Positions 35,197 to 44,428 of a stretch of 64,000 bases of DNA are shown here, one piece after another. Each line of letters opens with the position of its first letter. Positions within the stretch are counted from its first letter, which is position 1. This DNA comes from Acidulodesulfobacterium sp021802425 (GTDB taxonomy: Bacteria > SZUA-79 > Acidulodesulfobacterales > Acidulodesulfobacteraceae): the NCBI GenBank assembly GCA_021802425.1, contig JAJZXJ010000005.1, positions 34,670 to 98,669 on the forward strand, written 5' to 3'. The notes beneath the pieces were generated by a model, which had not been told where the DNA came from, ran no database searches, and worked only from the letters and a program-made list of their open reading frames with translations. The position numbers were made by a program, and so were the translations under genes.

Positions 35197-36045
35197 ATGA
35201 AATACAATAATTCCCCTATAGGTATATTTGACTCGGGACTCGGCGGTTTAACGGTTTTTAAAGAGATAAGAAAGATTTTGCCTGATGAAGATTTAATATA
35301 TTTTGGGGATACGGCAAGGGTTCCTTACGGTAATAAATCAAAAGAAACGGTTCTCAGATATTCGACGGAAATTTCAAAATTCTTAATAAGCAAAGGGGTT
35401 AAAATCGTCGTGGCAGCCTGTAATACATCTTCAAGCCTGGCATTAGACGATTTGCGAAAAGGAGAAACTATTCCCATATTCGGCGTTATAGAGCCGGGAG
35501 CTAAAAAGGCGGTAGAGGTTTCTTCAGGAGGAAATATCGCTGTAATAGGGACATCTGCCACAATTAAAAGCAGGGCATATTCAAGGGTTATATACGAAGA
35601 AATTAACGCTTTAAAAAGGAGCGGCGAATATAATAAGTTTAAAAGTAATTTTAAGGTTATAGAAAAAGCCTGCCCTCTTCTTGTTCCTTTTGTCGAAGAG
35701 GGTTTTTTGAATGAAGAAATAACAAAGAAAGTAATAAATTACTATTTAAATCCGGTAGTTGACGAAAAACCTTCCTGCCTTGTCTTCGGCTGCACCCATT
35801 ACCCGATTCTTAAAGATTTAATATTAGAGGCTATAGGCCGGGATATACAAATAATAGATTCTGGAATCGAAACTGCAAAAATCGTTAAATGTTTTTTGGA
35901 AGAAAACGATATGTTAAAAAATGAGGCAAAAAATGGCAGCGAATTGTTTTTTGTCAGCGATGACCTTGAAAAGTTTAAGGAATTAGGCGAAAAATTTTTG
36001 GGTAGGAAGATAGAAGATGTCAATATCGTTAACCAATTTTTATAA
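35197..36045 (+). CDS. murI: Glutamate racemase
   Basis: 282 residues. IGIFDSGLGGLTVFKEI at the N-terminus carries the catalytic-base Asp/Ser region; the two active-site Cys are in VVAACNTSSS and VFGCTHYPIL. It makes D-Glu for peptidoglycan, the very residue that GatD/MurT would amidate. A short upstream region has TTATTTTATTATATG with no Shine-Dalgarno. It is followed 34 bp later by metH. Confidence 0.95.
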   Translation: MKYNNSPIGIFDSGLGGLTVFKEIRKILPDEDLIYFGDTARVPYGNKSKETVLRYSTEISKFLISKGVKIVVAACNTSSSLALDDLRKGETIPIFGVIEPGAKKAVEVSSGGNIAVIGTSATIKSRAYSRVIYEEINALKRSGEYNKFKSNFKVIEKACPLLVPFVEEGFLNEEITKKVINYYLNPVVDEKPSCLVFGCTHYPILKDLILEAIGRDIQIIDSGIETAKIVKCFLEENDMLKNEAKNGSELFFVSDDLEKFKELGEKFLGRKIEDVNIVNQFL

Positions 36046-36079
36046 TATATAAAAATAAAATAAATTTGAGATTCATTTT

Positions 36080-38539
36080 ATGATAAAGGATTTTAGAGGC
36101 GAATTAAAAAAAAGATTGATGCTTTCGGATGGGGCTATGGGAACGGTTCTGCAGCTAAAAAACCTGCTTCCCAAAGGCTTGCTTCCCGAAAGCTTTAATG
36201 TTTCGGAAAAAATAAATTATATAAAAGATGTTCATAAAAGTTATTTTACGGCGGGAAGCGAAATAATAGTCGCCAATACATTCGGCGGCAATAGAATAAA
36301 GCTTGCCGAATACGGCCTGTCGGACAGGTTGTATGCCGTAAATTTTAATGCCGTTAAAGCGGTCAAAGAAATTGCGGGTGACAGGGCGCTTGTTGCTATG
36401 TCGTTAGGTCCTACCGGAAAATTTATTTATCCCGTAGGAGATCTGGCTTTTAAAGAAAGCGTCGAAATTTACAAGGAGCAGATTAAAGCAGGGTTAGACG
36501 CAGGGGCAGACATATTCCAACTCGAAACCATGATAGATTTGCAAGAGGTAAGGAGCGCTATCATTGCGGTTAAGGAGTTATGCGATAAACCGATTATAGC
36601 AATGATGACGTTTGATAACACCTTTAGAACGATTTTAGGAACCACTCCCGAGGTTTTTGCCATAACGGCAGACAGCCTCGGAGCAGATGTAATAGGCGCA
36701 AACTGTTCCGTAGGCCCTGCGGGAATATACGAGATTTTAAAAAAGATGGCCTCCGTAACTGAAATACCGCTTATTTCTAAGCCAAATGCCGGAATACCGA
36801 AATTAATCGACGGAAAAACGGTTTTTCCGGGCAAACCGGAAGATTTTACCGTATTAGTTTCGGAGCTTGCGCTAATAGGCGTAAGGGTAATTTCTGCATG
36901 CTGCGGAAGCAATGATTTGTTTACCCGTGCGCTTAAAGGCGAGATAGATATGATAAATAAAAGCGGCCTGCCCGAAAAGGGTATAAAGAAAGAGTCCGGC
37001 CTGTTTTTAACATCTAGAACCGATTTTGTATCTTGCGGTTATAATCATCCGCCTATCGTTATAGGCGAAAGAATAAATCCTACCGGTAAAAAAGATTTTA
37101 TAGAAGAACTTAAAAACGGGAAAACCAATTATATCAGGAAAACCGCGTTAAAACAGGTTGAAGCGGGCGCAACGGTGCTTGACCTTAATGTGGGTGTTCC
37201 CGGAACCGATGAAATAAATTTGATGAAAAAAGGGATAATCGCCATAACGAGCGTTGTGCATACACCTGTTTCCATAGATTCTTCCGATCCGGCCGTTTTA
37301 GAAGAAGCTCTTATACTGTATCCCGGCAAGCCGCTTATAAATTCGATAAGCGGCGAAGAAAAGAAACTTGCGAAGATTATGCCTTTGATTAAAAAATACG
37401 GGGCAGGCGTTTTGATTTTAGCCTTAGATGATGCGGGGATTCCGGAGACTGCGGAAAAAAGGCTGGAAACGGCATATAAAGTATATCAAAGACTTGTAGA
37501 TTACGGCATAAAATCTTATGACATTATCATTGACTTTCTTACCCTTCCGATAAGCGCAGGACAGGAAAAGGCAATGGTAACAATAGACGCGCTTTTAAAA
37601 AATAAAACTTTACTGAATCTTCCTACTGTTTTAGGTATCAGCAATGTATCGTTCGGACTTCCGAAAAGGTCATATATTAATTCGTCATTTTTATCGCTGT
37701 GCATTAAAGAGGGCTTAAGCGCTTCTATAATAAATCCCGAAGATAACTATTTAATGGCAAATTTTTATGCTATAAATGCCCTCCTGGGGAAAGACTATCT
37801 TTTTAAGAACTATATAAACAAGTATTCGGCGGAAGCAAGAGACTATGCCGGCAATAGCGATAGAGAGAAAAATCCTGATTTGGCTTCAGGAAAAACAGCG
37901 GGAGTCCAGTTGTATGATGCCGTTGTTCATGGAGAAAAGGAGCATATCGCGCATTATGTCGAAAAACTTTTAGGCGATGGGGATTTGCCGTTAGATATCG
38001 GAAATAAATATTTAATACCCGCATTGGAAGAAGTCGGCAGGCTTTTTGATAAAAACATTTATTTTCTTCCCCAGGTTATGGAAAGCGCAGAGGCTATGAA
38101 AATAGCCTTTAACAGAATTAAACGGGAGCTGCCTAAAAGCGGCGCTTCCACAGGGCCTAAAATTTTAATGGCTACGGTTGAGGGCGATGTCCACGATATA
38201 GGAAAAAATATAGTATCCATGCTTCTTGAAAATAACGGCTACGAGGTTATAGACCTTGGCAGGAATGTAAAGACCGAAAGGATAATAGAAGAAGCTATAA
38301 AAAATAAAGTTGATTTCGTCGGCCTTTCGGCTTTGATGACGACGACCGTTACGGAAATGGAGCATGTTATCAAGGAACTGAAGAAACATAATTTAAAGGT
38401 ATTTTCAATGGTTGGCGGGGCTGTCGTAACGGATGATTACGCAAAATCGATAAATGCCGATATTTATGCTAAAAATGCAATGGAAGCAGTCGAAAAAATT
38501 AAACAACATTTGTCCCGCCCGATAAGCAGGAATATATAA
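36080..38539 (+). CDS. metH: Cobalamin-dependent methionine synthase MetH, lacking the activation domain
   Basis: 819 residues against about 1200 for E. coli MetH. Order: homocysteine-binding barrel (LSDGAMGTVLQ; zinc Cys in GANCSVGP and ISACCGSN), pterin-binding barrel from about 320 (VIGERINPTGKKDF), B12 cap from about 610 and B12-binding Rossmann domain (DVHDIGKNI with the cobalt-ligating His). The chain stops after the B12 domain, so the AdoMet/flavodoxin-dependent reactivation domain is missing. The ASKHA protein at 47894-49150 is a candidate for reactivating the cobalamin. It transfers methyl from methyl-THF to homocysteine. Confidence 0.94.
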   Translation: MIKDFRGELKKRLMLSDGAMGTVLQLKNLLPKGLLPESFNVSEKINYIKDVHKSYFTAGSEIIVANTFGGNRIKLAEYGLSDRLYAVNFNAVKAVKEIAGDRALVAMSLGPTGKFIYPVGDLAFKESVEIYKEQIKAGLDAGADIFQLETMIDLQEVRSAIIAVKELCDKPIIAMMTFDNTFRTILGTTPEVFAITADSLGADVIGANCSVGPAGIYEILKKMASVTEIPLISKPNAGIPKLIDGKTVFPGKPEDFTVLVSELALIGVRVISACCGSNDLFTRALKGEIDMINKSGLPEKGIKKESGLFLTSRTDFVSCGYNHPPIVIGERINPTGKKDFIEELKNGKTNYIRKTALKQVEAGATVLDLNVGVPGTDEINLMKKGIIAITSVVHTPVSIDSSDPAVLEEALILYPGKPLINSISGEEKKLAKIMPLIKKYGAGVLILALDDAGIPETAEKRLETAYKVYQRLVDYGIKSYDIIIDFLTLPISAGQEKAMVTIDALLKNKTLLNLPTVLGISNVSFGLPKRSYINSSFLSLCIKEGLSASIINPEDNYLMANFYAINALLGKDYLFKNYINKYSAEARDYAGNSDREKNPDLASGKTAGVQLYDAVVHGEKEHIAHYVEKLLGDGDLPLDIGNKYLIPALEEVGRLFDKNIYFLPQVMESAEAMKIAFNRIKRELPKSGASTGPKILMATVEGDVHDIGKNIVSMLLENNGYEVIDLGRNVKTERIIEEAIKNKVDFVGLSALMTTTVTEMEHVIKELKKHNLKVFSMVGGAVVTDDYAKSINADIYAKNAMEAVEKIKQHLSRPISRNI

Positions 38540-38561
38540 ACGATTTATGCGGTTTCATGGA

Positions 38562-38605
38562 AGTTATGTTACAGTTTTATGACAGTTATGTTACAGTTTT
38601 ATGAC
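38562..38605. repeat. Two tandem copies of a 22-bp repeat
   Basis: AGTTATGTTACAGTTTTATGAC occurs twice in a row without mismatch (38562-38583 and 38584-38605), just after metH. It is followed by an imperfect ACAATT/AATTGT inverted repeat. Only two copies exist, so it is not a CRISPR array. Confidence 0.85.
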
Positions 38606-38655
38606 AATTTCACAATTGTTGTAAAATTTTTTTTGAAAGCCTTATTCTTATAAAG

Positions 38656-38747
38656 TCGATTTGTTAAACAAATCGAATAATTAATCAAATTGATTAATAA
38701 TTAATCAATATTAAGTTATTAATATTTATAATAAAATATTATAACTT
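38656..38747. promoter_or_regulatory. Three successive inverted repeats upstream of murT
   Basis: TCGATTTGT-TAA-ACAAATCGA (38656-38676), ATTAATCAA-A-TTGATTAAT (38680-38698), and an arm pair beginning AAGTTATTAATATTT and ending AAATATTATAACTT (38713-38747). They lie in the 220-bp non-coding gap between metH and murT. They could be operators, a structured leader or a terminator plus leader; no T run follows the first two. Confidence 0.55.
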
Positions 38748-38759
38748 ATTGAATTTATT

Positions 38760-40169
38760 ATGACTTTAAGATTTAAAAATAAAATTGAAATTCTTTTTTA
38801 CAAATTTTTTAAAAGTGTTTTAAATATCTTTTTTAAAAGGGAAGGCGATGTTTTGCCCGCCCATATTTTAAAGAAGTTAGATAAAGATATTTTCGACGAT
38901 TTTTCGAAAGACATTAATTCACGCGGCATTCCTGTTATTATCGTTACCGGAACCAACGGTAAAACTACAACCTCAAACCTGATTGCAGGCGCTCTTAGAA
39001 ATTCGGGTAAAAATGTATGTACTAATTCAAACGGCGCTAATATGCCGAATGGAATTTTTGGATCCATTATAGGTTCATATAATTTAACGCTGAAATTTAA
39101 TGCCGATTTTATCGTTATGGAGGTAGATGAAAAGGTTTTTCCTTATATAGTTTCAAAGTTAAGCCCGAATGTTATCGTTATTACTAATTTCTACAGGGAC
39201 CAGTTAGACAGATACGGCGAGGTCAATATAACGGTAAATAAGATAAAAAACGCTATAAAAGATTTGCCTTATCCGCCTGTTCTCATTTTACCCTCTTACG
39301 AACCTTTAGGCTCCTTTATCGGTCACGGACTTAACAATCCGCAGATTTATTACGGCTTTAATGAAAACTTCTTTGAAAATGAAATAAATAAAATTAGGGG
39401 GTTTTCTTCCAATTTATCCGATGCTTTAACCTGTCCTGATTGCGGACATATTCTTTTTTGTGAAAAAAATTTAAATAAAAGTATATTTTTATTAAGATTT
39501 AATTGTAAATATTGCGGATTCGAGAGTAAAGAACCGGAAATTTATGCTTGTGAGTTTAACGGTAAAGGGATGAAAGGTTTATGCAATAAAATTGCGGACA
39601 AAATATTTTATTTTAAGCCAAAGTTATCCGGCGACTACAATATGGCTAATTATGCGGCGGCTTATGCGGTTTTAAAAAATTATACGCTTAACGATAAAAT
39701 CATAAGGGCTTCGTTTGAGAATTTTAGGACAAAATTTGGAAGGTCATATAAAAAGATTTTTAAAGGAATCGAAATCAATGTTGACCTTGTTAAAAATCCG
39801 ACCGGGTTTAACAGGGTTTTAGAAAAGATTACGGGTGAAGATGGTTTTATAAATGTTCTATTTGCTTTTTCCGACAGAGATGCCGACGGCAGAGATGTTT
39901 CGTGGATTTGGGATGTCGATTTCGAGGGGTATGCAGGTAAACTCGGCAAAATCGTAATTACCGGCGCCCGCCCCTTTGATATGGCGATAAGGCTGCAGAC
40001 CGCCGGCATAGGTAAAGACAGCATTATAGTAGATCATAACTTAAAAAGTTCTTTAAAAAGAATTATTAAAATTTGCGGGGAAGGCGGCGGCAGAGATGGC
40101 GGGAATAAAAAAATTTTTATTTTACCCACTTATACCGAGCTTTTGAAATTTAAAAAGTATATAATATAA
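38760..40169 (+). CDS. murT: MurT-like lipid II isoglutaminyl synthase, Mur-ligase subunit
   Basis: 469 residues. Mur ligase core with P-loop VTGTNGKTTTSN near residue 65 and VMEVDEKVFP. An inserted Cys4 zinc ribbon (CPDCG ... CKYCG, about residues 225-258) is specific to MurT. A C-terminal DUF1727-like region carries NPTGFNRVL and FAFSDRDADGRDVSWIWDVDFE. With GatD it amidates the D-Glu carboxyl of lipid II. The pair is best known in Gram-positives. It is not next to gatD here. Confidence 0.9.
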   Translation: MTLRFKNKIEILFYKFFKSVLNIFFKREGDVLPAHILKKLDKDIFDDFSKDINSRGIPVIIVTGTNGKTTTSNLIAGALRNSGKNVCTNSNGANMPNGIFGSIIGSYNLTLKFNADFIVMEVDEKVFPYIVSKLSPNVIVITNFYRDQLDRYGEVNITVNKIKNAIKDLPYPPVLILPSYEPLGSFIGHGLNNPQIYYGFNENFFENEINKIRGFSSNLSDALTCPDCGHILFCEKNLNKSIFLLRFNCKYCGFESKEPEIYACEFNGKGMKGLCNKIADKIFYFKPKLSGDYNMANYAAAYAVLKNYTLNDKIIRASFENFRTKFGRSYKKIFKGIEINVDLVKNPTGFNRVLEKITGEDGFINVLFAFSDRDADGRDVSWIWDVDFEGYAGKLGKIVITGARPFDMAIRLQTAGIGKDSIIVDHNLKSSLKRIIKICGEGGGRDGGNKKIFILPTYTELLKFKKYII

Positions 40170-40178
40170 ATATAAATT

Positions 40179-40547
40179 ATGCTGACAAATCCTTACATCT
40201 TTATGGGTCTTGCCGTTATATTTACATCGATTGGGCAAATTTTGCAAAAAATCGGCTCCGGCATGGTTAAAAAGGAACATTTAAAGATAAGCATAAGGTC
40301 TATCCTTGTTTTTTTTAATCCATTTATATTCAGCGCGCTGATAATGCTTTTTTTTGCGACGATATTTTACCTTCTTGCACTGTCTAAGCTGCCTTTATCT
40401 ATTGCATATCCGATGCTTTCAAGCGGCTATGTACTTGTAGTTCTCTTATCGAAAATATTTTTAAAGGAAGAGGTCAGCCTTAAAAGATGGCTTGGGGTTT
40501 TTATAATCATGATAGGAATATTTGTAATATTTAATTCTGGAAAATAA
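40179..40547 (+). CDS. SMR/EamA-type four-TM transporter (EmrE/ArnE-like)
   Basis: 122 residues with four hydrophobic segments. IGQILQKIGSG in TM1, SKLPLSIAYPMLSSGYVLVVLLSKIFLKEEVSLKRWLGVFIIMIGI are typical of SMR/ArnE proteins (the SIAYP and GE/KE.....R..G.. motifs). The conserved TM1 Glu of drug-exporting EmrE is not evident, so a lipid-linked flippase role similar to ArnE/ArnF is as likely. It starts 9 bp after murT. Confidence 0.8.
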   Translation: MLTNPYIFMGLAVIFTSIGQILQKIGSGMVKKEHLKISIRSILVFFNPFIFSALIMLFFATIFYLLALSKLPLSIAYPMLSSGYVLVVLLSKIFLKEEVSLKRWLGVFIIMIGIFVIFNSGK

Positions 40548-40569
40548 ATAATTCTGCATCTTCTATGCT

Positions 40570-41349
40570 ATGAAATTATTCTCTACAAATGCATTTGTGA
40601 TATATATAAAAAAATTAAACGAGGCTGATTTGCTTTTGAGCTATATCACCGAAGATTACGGAAAGATTACCTGTTTTGCCAATAATGCGAGGAAAAGCAG
40701 GAAAAGATTTCTGGGTAAATTAGAGCCTGCAATGCTCACGAATATAAAATTTTATGAAAAGGCGGGCATGACTTTAGATATTTTGTACGAAGCGGATATA
40801 GTCGAAGATTACAAGAATGTTAGAAAGGATATAGATATTTATCTTTTTCTAACCAAGATTGCCGAGGTTTCAAGGGTTTTATGTCAGGAAAGGGATAACA
40901 ATAAAAATATTTTTTATCTTACCCGCGCTATTTATAAAGGTCTTAACCATGTCGGCGCAAAAGCATCTTCGCCTGATTTTTCTATGACCGCGATATTGCT
41001 TAAATACGAGATTTATTTTATATCTAATTTGTTAAAATATACGGGTATATTTCCTAACTTTTCGACCTGCACCGTTTGTTCGGAGAAGAATGCGGATAAC
41101 AAATTTTATTTTAGCCTAAAAAAGGGGGGCGTTGTTTGCGGCTCTTGCGCCAATTCGGGAAATAATGCAGGAATAAGAAATTTGCCCGTTAATTTTATTA
41201 ATTTATCTAATTTAATGATGGAATCGGATTTGTCGATAATAAATAAATTGGTCGTTAAAGAAGAATTATTAAGGGAATGTTCCACATTTTTGGAAGATTT
41301 TTTATCATTTCATATAGGTAAAAAGTTAAAATCTTTTGAGAGCCTTTAA
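40570..41349 (+). CDS. recO: DNA repair protein RecO
   Basis: 259 residues. The OB-fold N-terminus (TNAFVIYIKKLNEADLLLSYITEDYGKITCFANNARKSRKRFLGKLEP) is a clear RecO signature, followed by a helical domain and a zinc-ribbon (CTVCSEKN ... VVCGSCA). It loads RecA with RecR in gap repair. It lies between the SMR gene and selA with short spacers. Confidence 0.92.
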   Translation: MKLFSTNAFVIYIKKLNEADLLLSYITEDYGKITCFANNARKSRKRFLGKLEPAMLTNIKFYEKAGMTLDILYEADIVEDYKNVRKDIDIYLFLTKIAEVSRVLCQERDNNKNIFYLTRAIYKGLNHVGAKASSPDFSMTAILLKYEIYFISNLLKYTGIFPNFSTCTVCSEKNADNKFYFSLKKGGVVCGSCANSGNNAGIRNLPVNFINLSNLMMESDLSIINKLVVKEELLRECSTFLEDFLSFHIGKKLKSFESL

Positions 41350-41370
41350 AATTATAAATCAAAAAAATTT

Positions 41371-42831
41371 ATGGAACACAATAAAAACGATATATTAAGA
41401 AAATTTCCGAGTATCTATGAAATCCTTGAAAATAAGGATGTTAAATTGCTTAGTAAAGCTTTTTCTTATAATTTTGTAAAAGGAAGGCTTAATGCTTTAA
41501 TGAAACAGGAAAAAGATAATGTTTTAAATCTTTTAAATATGGAAACGGCGGAAACCGGAAATATCGATGAGGAAAGGTTTAAGGTTGAATATTTTGCCGG
41601 CGAGCTTAAAAATGATTTAAACAATTTTTCTTTTAATTTAAAAAGAGTCGTCAACGGAACCGGCGTCGTTATCCATACAAATTTAGGGCGTTCCATTTTA
41701 CCGGAAAGAGCCGTTAAAAATGTTGCGCAAATATCATCGTCCTATTCAAATTTAGAATTTAGTTTGACGGAGGGTAAAAGGGGCAAAAGATATTCGCATG
41801 TGGAATCCCTGCTTCAAAAAATTTTAAAATGCGAAAGGGCTATCGTCGTGAATAATAATGCGGCCGCTGTTTTTATGGCGCTGTCATCATTTTGCGCGGA
41901 ACAAAAAAAGGAAGTAATAGTTTCGAGAGGGGAACTTATCGAAATTGGCGGGTCGTTTAGAATACCCGACATAATGAAGGCTTCGGGGGCTGCCTTAGTG
42001 GAAGTCGGTACCACAAATAAGACAAAGCCTTCGGATTATGAAAAAAATATAAATGAAAACACGGCTCTTTTATTAAAGGTGCATCATAGCAATTTTAGAA
42101 TGAGGGGTTTTGTCAGCGAACTATCGAGCAAAGATATTGTTTCCATCGGTAAAAACCACCGTATACCCGTTATGGAAGACCTGGGTTCGGGCAGTTTTGT
42201 GGGTATTGAAAGATTTGGATTGCCTCACGAACCCACTGCACAGGAGGTTGTTAATGCAGGCGTAGATATTATCACATTTAGCGGAGATAAGCTTTTAGGG
42301 GGACCTCAGGCAGGAATAATAGCGGGAAAAAAAGAGTATGTGGATTTAATTGCATCAAATCCGTTAAACAGGGCATTTAGAATAGATAAAATGACGCTTG
42401 CCGCGCTTGAAGCCGTCCTTTTTGAATATTTGGATATCGAAACCGCTGTTAAAAGAATACCCACCCTTTTTTTTCTTTCACAAAGCGGAGAAGATATTAA
42501 AAGAAAAGCATTCAGGCTTTTAAATAAAATTAAAAAACTTGAATATATAAATAAAAATATATACAATTTTAAGATAATAGAGGATTTAAGTATCGTAGGA
42601 GGCGGAGCCTTGCCGGATTACGAACTCAAAACATATTCCATAAGCATTGTCCATAAAACATTAAGCGCTAATAAATTAAGCCAAATTTTTCGCAGCTTTC
42701 GTGTTCCGATTATCGGAAAAATAAAAAATGAAGAGTTTTTGATTGATGTTAGAACCGTGCTCGAGATAGATTTTAAAGATATAATGCAAGCGTTAAAATC
42801 TATCTCCGATAAGGAATACGAATATTTTTAG
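41371..42831 (+). CDS. selA: L-seryl-tRNA(Sec) selenium transferase
   Basis: 486 residues. PLP enzyme that converts Ser-tRNA(Sec) to Sec-tRNA(Sec) with selenophosphate. NGTGVVIHTNLGRSILP, VVNNNAAAVFMALSSF, EVGTTNKT, MEDLGSGSF and FSGDKLLGGPQAGII (Schiff-base Lys) are all typical of SelA. Its product partner selD is 4 kb downstream. selB and the tRNA(Sec) gene are not in the window. No Shine-Dalgarno is seen. Confidence 0.96.
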   Translation: MEHNKNDILRKFPSIYEILENKDVKLLSKAFSYNFVKGRLNALMKQEKDNVLNLLNMETAETGNIDEERFKVEYFAGELKNDLNNFSFNLKRVVNGTGVVIHTNLGRSILPERAVKNVAQISSSYSNLEFSLTEGKRGKRYSHVESLLQKILKCERAIVVNNNAAAVFMALSSFCAEQKKEVIVSRGELIEIGGSFRIPDIMKASGAALVEVGTTNKTKPSDYEKNINENTALLLKVHHSNFRMRGFVSELSSKDIVSIGKNHRIPVMEDLGSGSFVGIERFGLPHEPTAQEVVNAGVDIITFSGDKLLGGPQAGIIAGKKEYVDLIASNPLNRAFRIDKMTLAALEAVLFEYLDIETAVKRIPTLFFLSQSGEDIKRKAFRLLNKIKKLEYINKNIYNFKIIEDLSIVGGGALPDYELKTYSISIVHKTLSANKLSQIFRSFRVPIIGKIKNEEFLIDVRTVLEIDFKDIMQALKSISDKEYEYF

Positions 42832-42941
42832 TTTTTTATTTTTTTGATTTATTGATATAATGATTCGATAAGGCTATAATATTTATAATTATTATAATAC
42901 TTAAATGCAATTTGTATCTTTAATCAATTTGAATAGAAATT

Positions 42942-43541
42942 ATGCTTTCATCAAGCGTTCTTGTTTTAAATAAATCTTTTTTGCCCGTTCATGTTACATC
43001 CTTAAAAAGAGGACTAATCCTTCTTTATCAAGGCGTTGCCAGGGCTGTGGATGAAAATTATAGAACATTTAGCTTTGACTCGTGGCAGAGCCTGGCTATC
43101 ATTGAAGAATCTAAATCAATAGGGCTTGTAGATAGGATGATCAGGGCGCCAAGGGTTATAATCCTTGCTAACTATGATAAACTGCCCAAAAGATATATAA
43201 AATTTTCAAGGGCTAACATATTTTTAAGGGATAAAAATAAATGCCAGTATTGCGGCAGGGAGTTTAAAAAAACCGAGTTGAATCTTGACCATGTCGTTCC
43301 AAGGACGCATGGCGGGGTCTCATCGTGGGAAAATGTGGTATGCAGTTGTATCCCCTGCAACAGAAATAAAGGCGGAAGAACGCCTGAAGGAGCGGGAATG
43401 AAACTTATCAGGAAACCTCGGAAACCCGAATGGTCCCCTTATTATCATATATCTCTTACAAATGTTATGTATAAAGAGTGGATGCCGTTTCTAAGCCTCG
43501 TCGATAATGCTTATTGGCATGTGGAGTTGGAGGAATCGTAA
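42942..43541 (+). CDS. HNH endonuclease family protein
   Basis: 199 residues. SSSVLVLNKSFLPVHVTSLKRGLILLYQGVARAV is the conserved N-terminus of a common chromosomal HNH family. The nuclease core is CQYCGREFKKTELNLDHVVPRTHGGVSSWENVVCSCIPCNRNKGGRTPEGAGM, with the zinc Cys pairs CxxC and CxxC and the HNH residues D-H, N and the last N-K-G-G. The family is widespread and its cellular role is not settled. It is not next to a methyltransferase, so a restriction system is unlikely. Confidence 0.9.
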   Translation: MLSSSVLVLNKSFLPVHVTSLKRGLILLYQGVARAVDENYRTFSFDSWQSLAIIEESKSIGLVDRMIRAPRVIILANYDKLPKRYIKFSRANIFLRDKNKCQYCGREFKKTELNLDHVVPRTHGGVSSWENVVCSCIPCNRNKGGRTPEGAGMKLIRKPRKPEWSPYYHISLTNVMYKEWMPFLSLVDNAYWHVELEES

Positions 43542-43599
43542 TAAAGTATCGGCCGCTTATGGCATTTGCAAAATTATAAACATTAACATATATAGTCCA

Positions 43600-44379
43600 A
43601 TGAATGGAATACTCACCCCTTTTGAAAGTATCGGCAAATTTATATTAAAAACAACCGATGAATTGGGCTCTCTTGTTATTTATCTGTGGGAATCCATTCT
43701 TTCTATATTCAAGTATTCCATAAATTTCGGCAATCTAATCGATCAGATGGCTTTTATCGGCATGGATTCCTTTTATGTCGTCGGTTTAACAGGCCTTTTC
43801 ACAGGCATGGTATTATCGCTCCAGTCATATTATGCGGCTAAAATTGTCGGCGTAACTTATATGATAGGTCCTACGGTCGCTTTATCCATGACAAGGGAAT
43901 TGGGGCCGGTTTTAACCGCGCTTATGATAACGGCAAGATGCGGTTCGTCTATGGCTTCCGAAATCGGCACAATGAAGGTAACGGAGCAAATAGACGCGCT
44001 TGAAGTGATGGCCGTCGATCCATACTATTATCTTTCGATTCCCCGGATTCTGGCCGCCATGGTTATGCTCCCGATTATGACAATCTTGTGTTCGCTGATC
44101 GGCATAATCGGCGGTTATATCGTTTACACTTATTTTTTAGGGCTCAATCATATTACTTATGTAGAAAAAATATATCAGTATATGAAACTAAGCGATATAT
44201 ATAACGGTCTTTTGAAGGCGGTTTTCTTTGGTATAATACTTGCGACGATTAGCACATTTAAAGGCTTTGCGACAAAAGGCGGTGCGAAAGGAGTGGGCAG
44301 TTTTACCACCCAGGCCGTGGTATTAAGTTCTATATATATTCTTTTTGCAGACTATATTCTTACTTCTATCCTTTTTTAA
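43600..44379 (+). CDS. mlaE: MlaE-type phospholipid ABC transporter permease
   Basis: 259 residues from ATG 43600 (MNGILTPFESIGKF); an in-frame start at 43507 would overlap the HNH gene. The MlaE fold is plain: LTGLFTGMVLSLQSYYAAKIVG, then SMTRELGPVLTALMITARCGSSMASEIGTMKVTEQIDALEVMAVDP, the hallmark segment, followed by TM helices. With MlaF and MlaD it moves phospholipids between membranes to keep outer-membrane asymmetry. MlaB and MlaC are absent here. Confidence 0.93.
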   Translation: MNGILTPFESIGKFILKTTDELGSLVIYLWESILSIFKYSINFGNLIDQMAFIGMDSFYVVGLTGLFTGMVLSLQSYYAAKIVGVTYMIGPTVALSMTRELGPVLTALMITARCGSSMASEIGTMKVTEQIDALEVMAVDPYYYLSIPRILAAMVMLPIMTILCSLIGIIGGYIVYTYFLGLNHITYVEKIYQYMKLSDIYNGLLKAVFFGIILATISTFKGFATKGGAKGVGSFTTQAVVLSSIYILFADYILTSILF

Positions 44380-44428
44380 TAAATTTTTAAAAATTTAGTT
44401 AAAATTGTCAAAATCATTTTAAAATGCT

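Noticed and set aside
38562..38605. CRISPR-like direct repeats
   Set aside because: Only two copies, directly adjacent without spacers, and no cas genes in the window.
42942..43541. HNH gene as part of a restriction or phage defence system
   Set aside because: No methyltransferase or helicase is adjacent; it belongs to a common solitary chromosomal HNH family.
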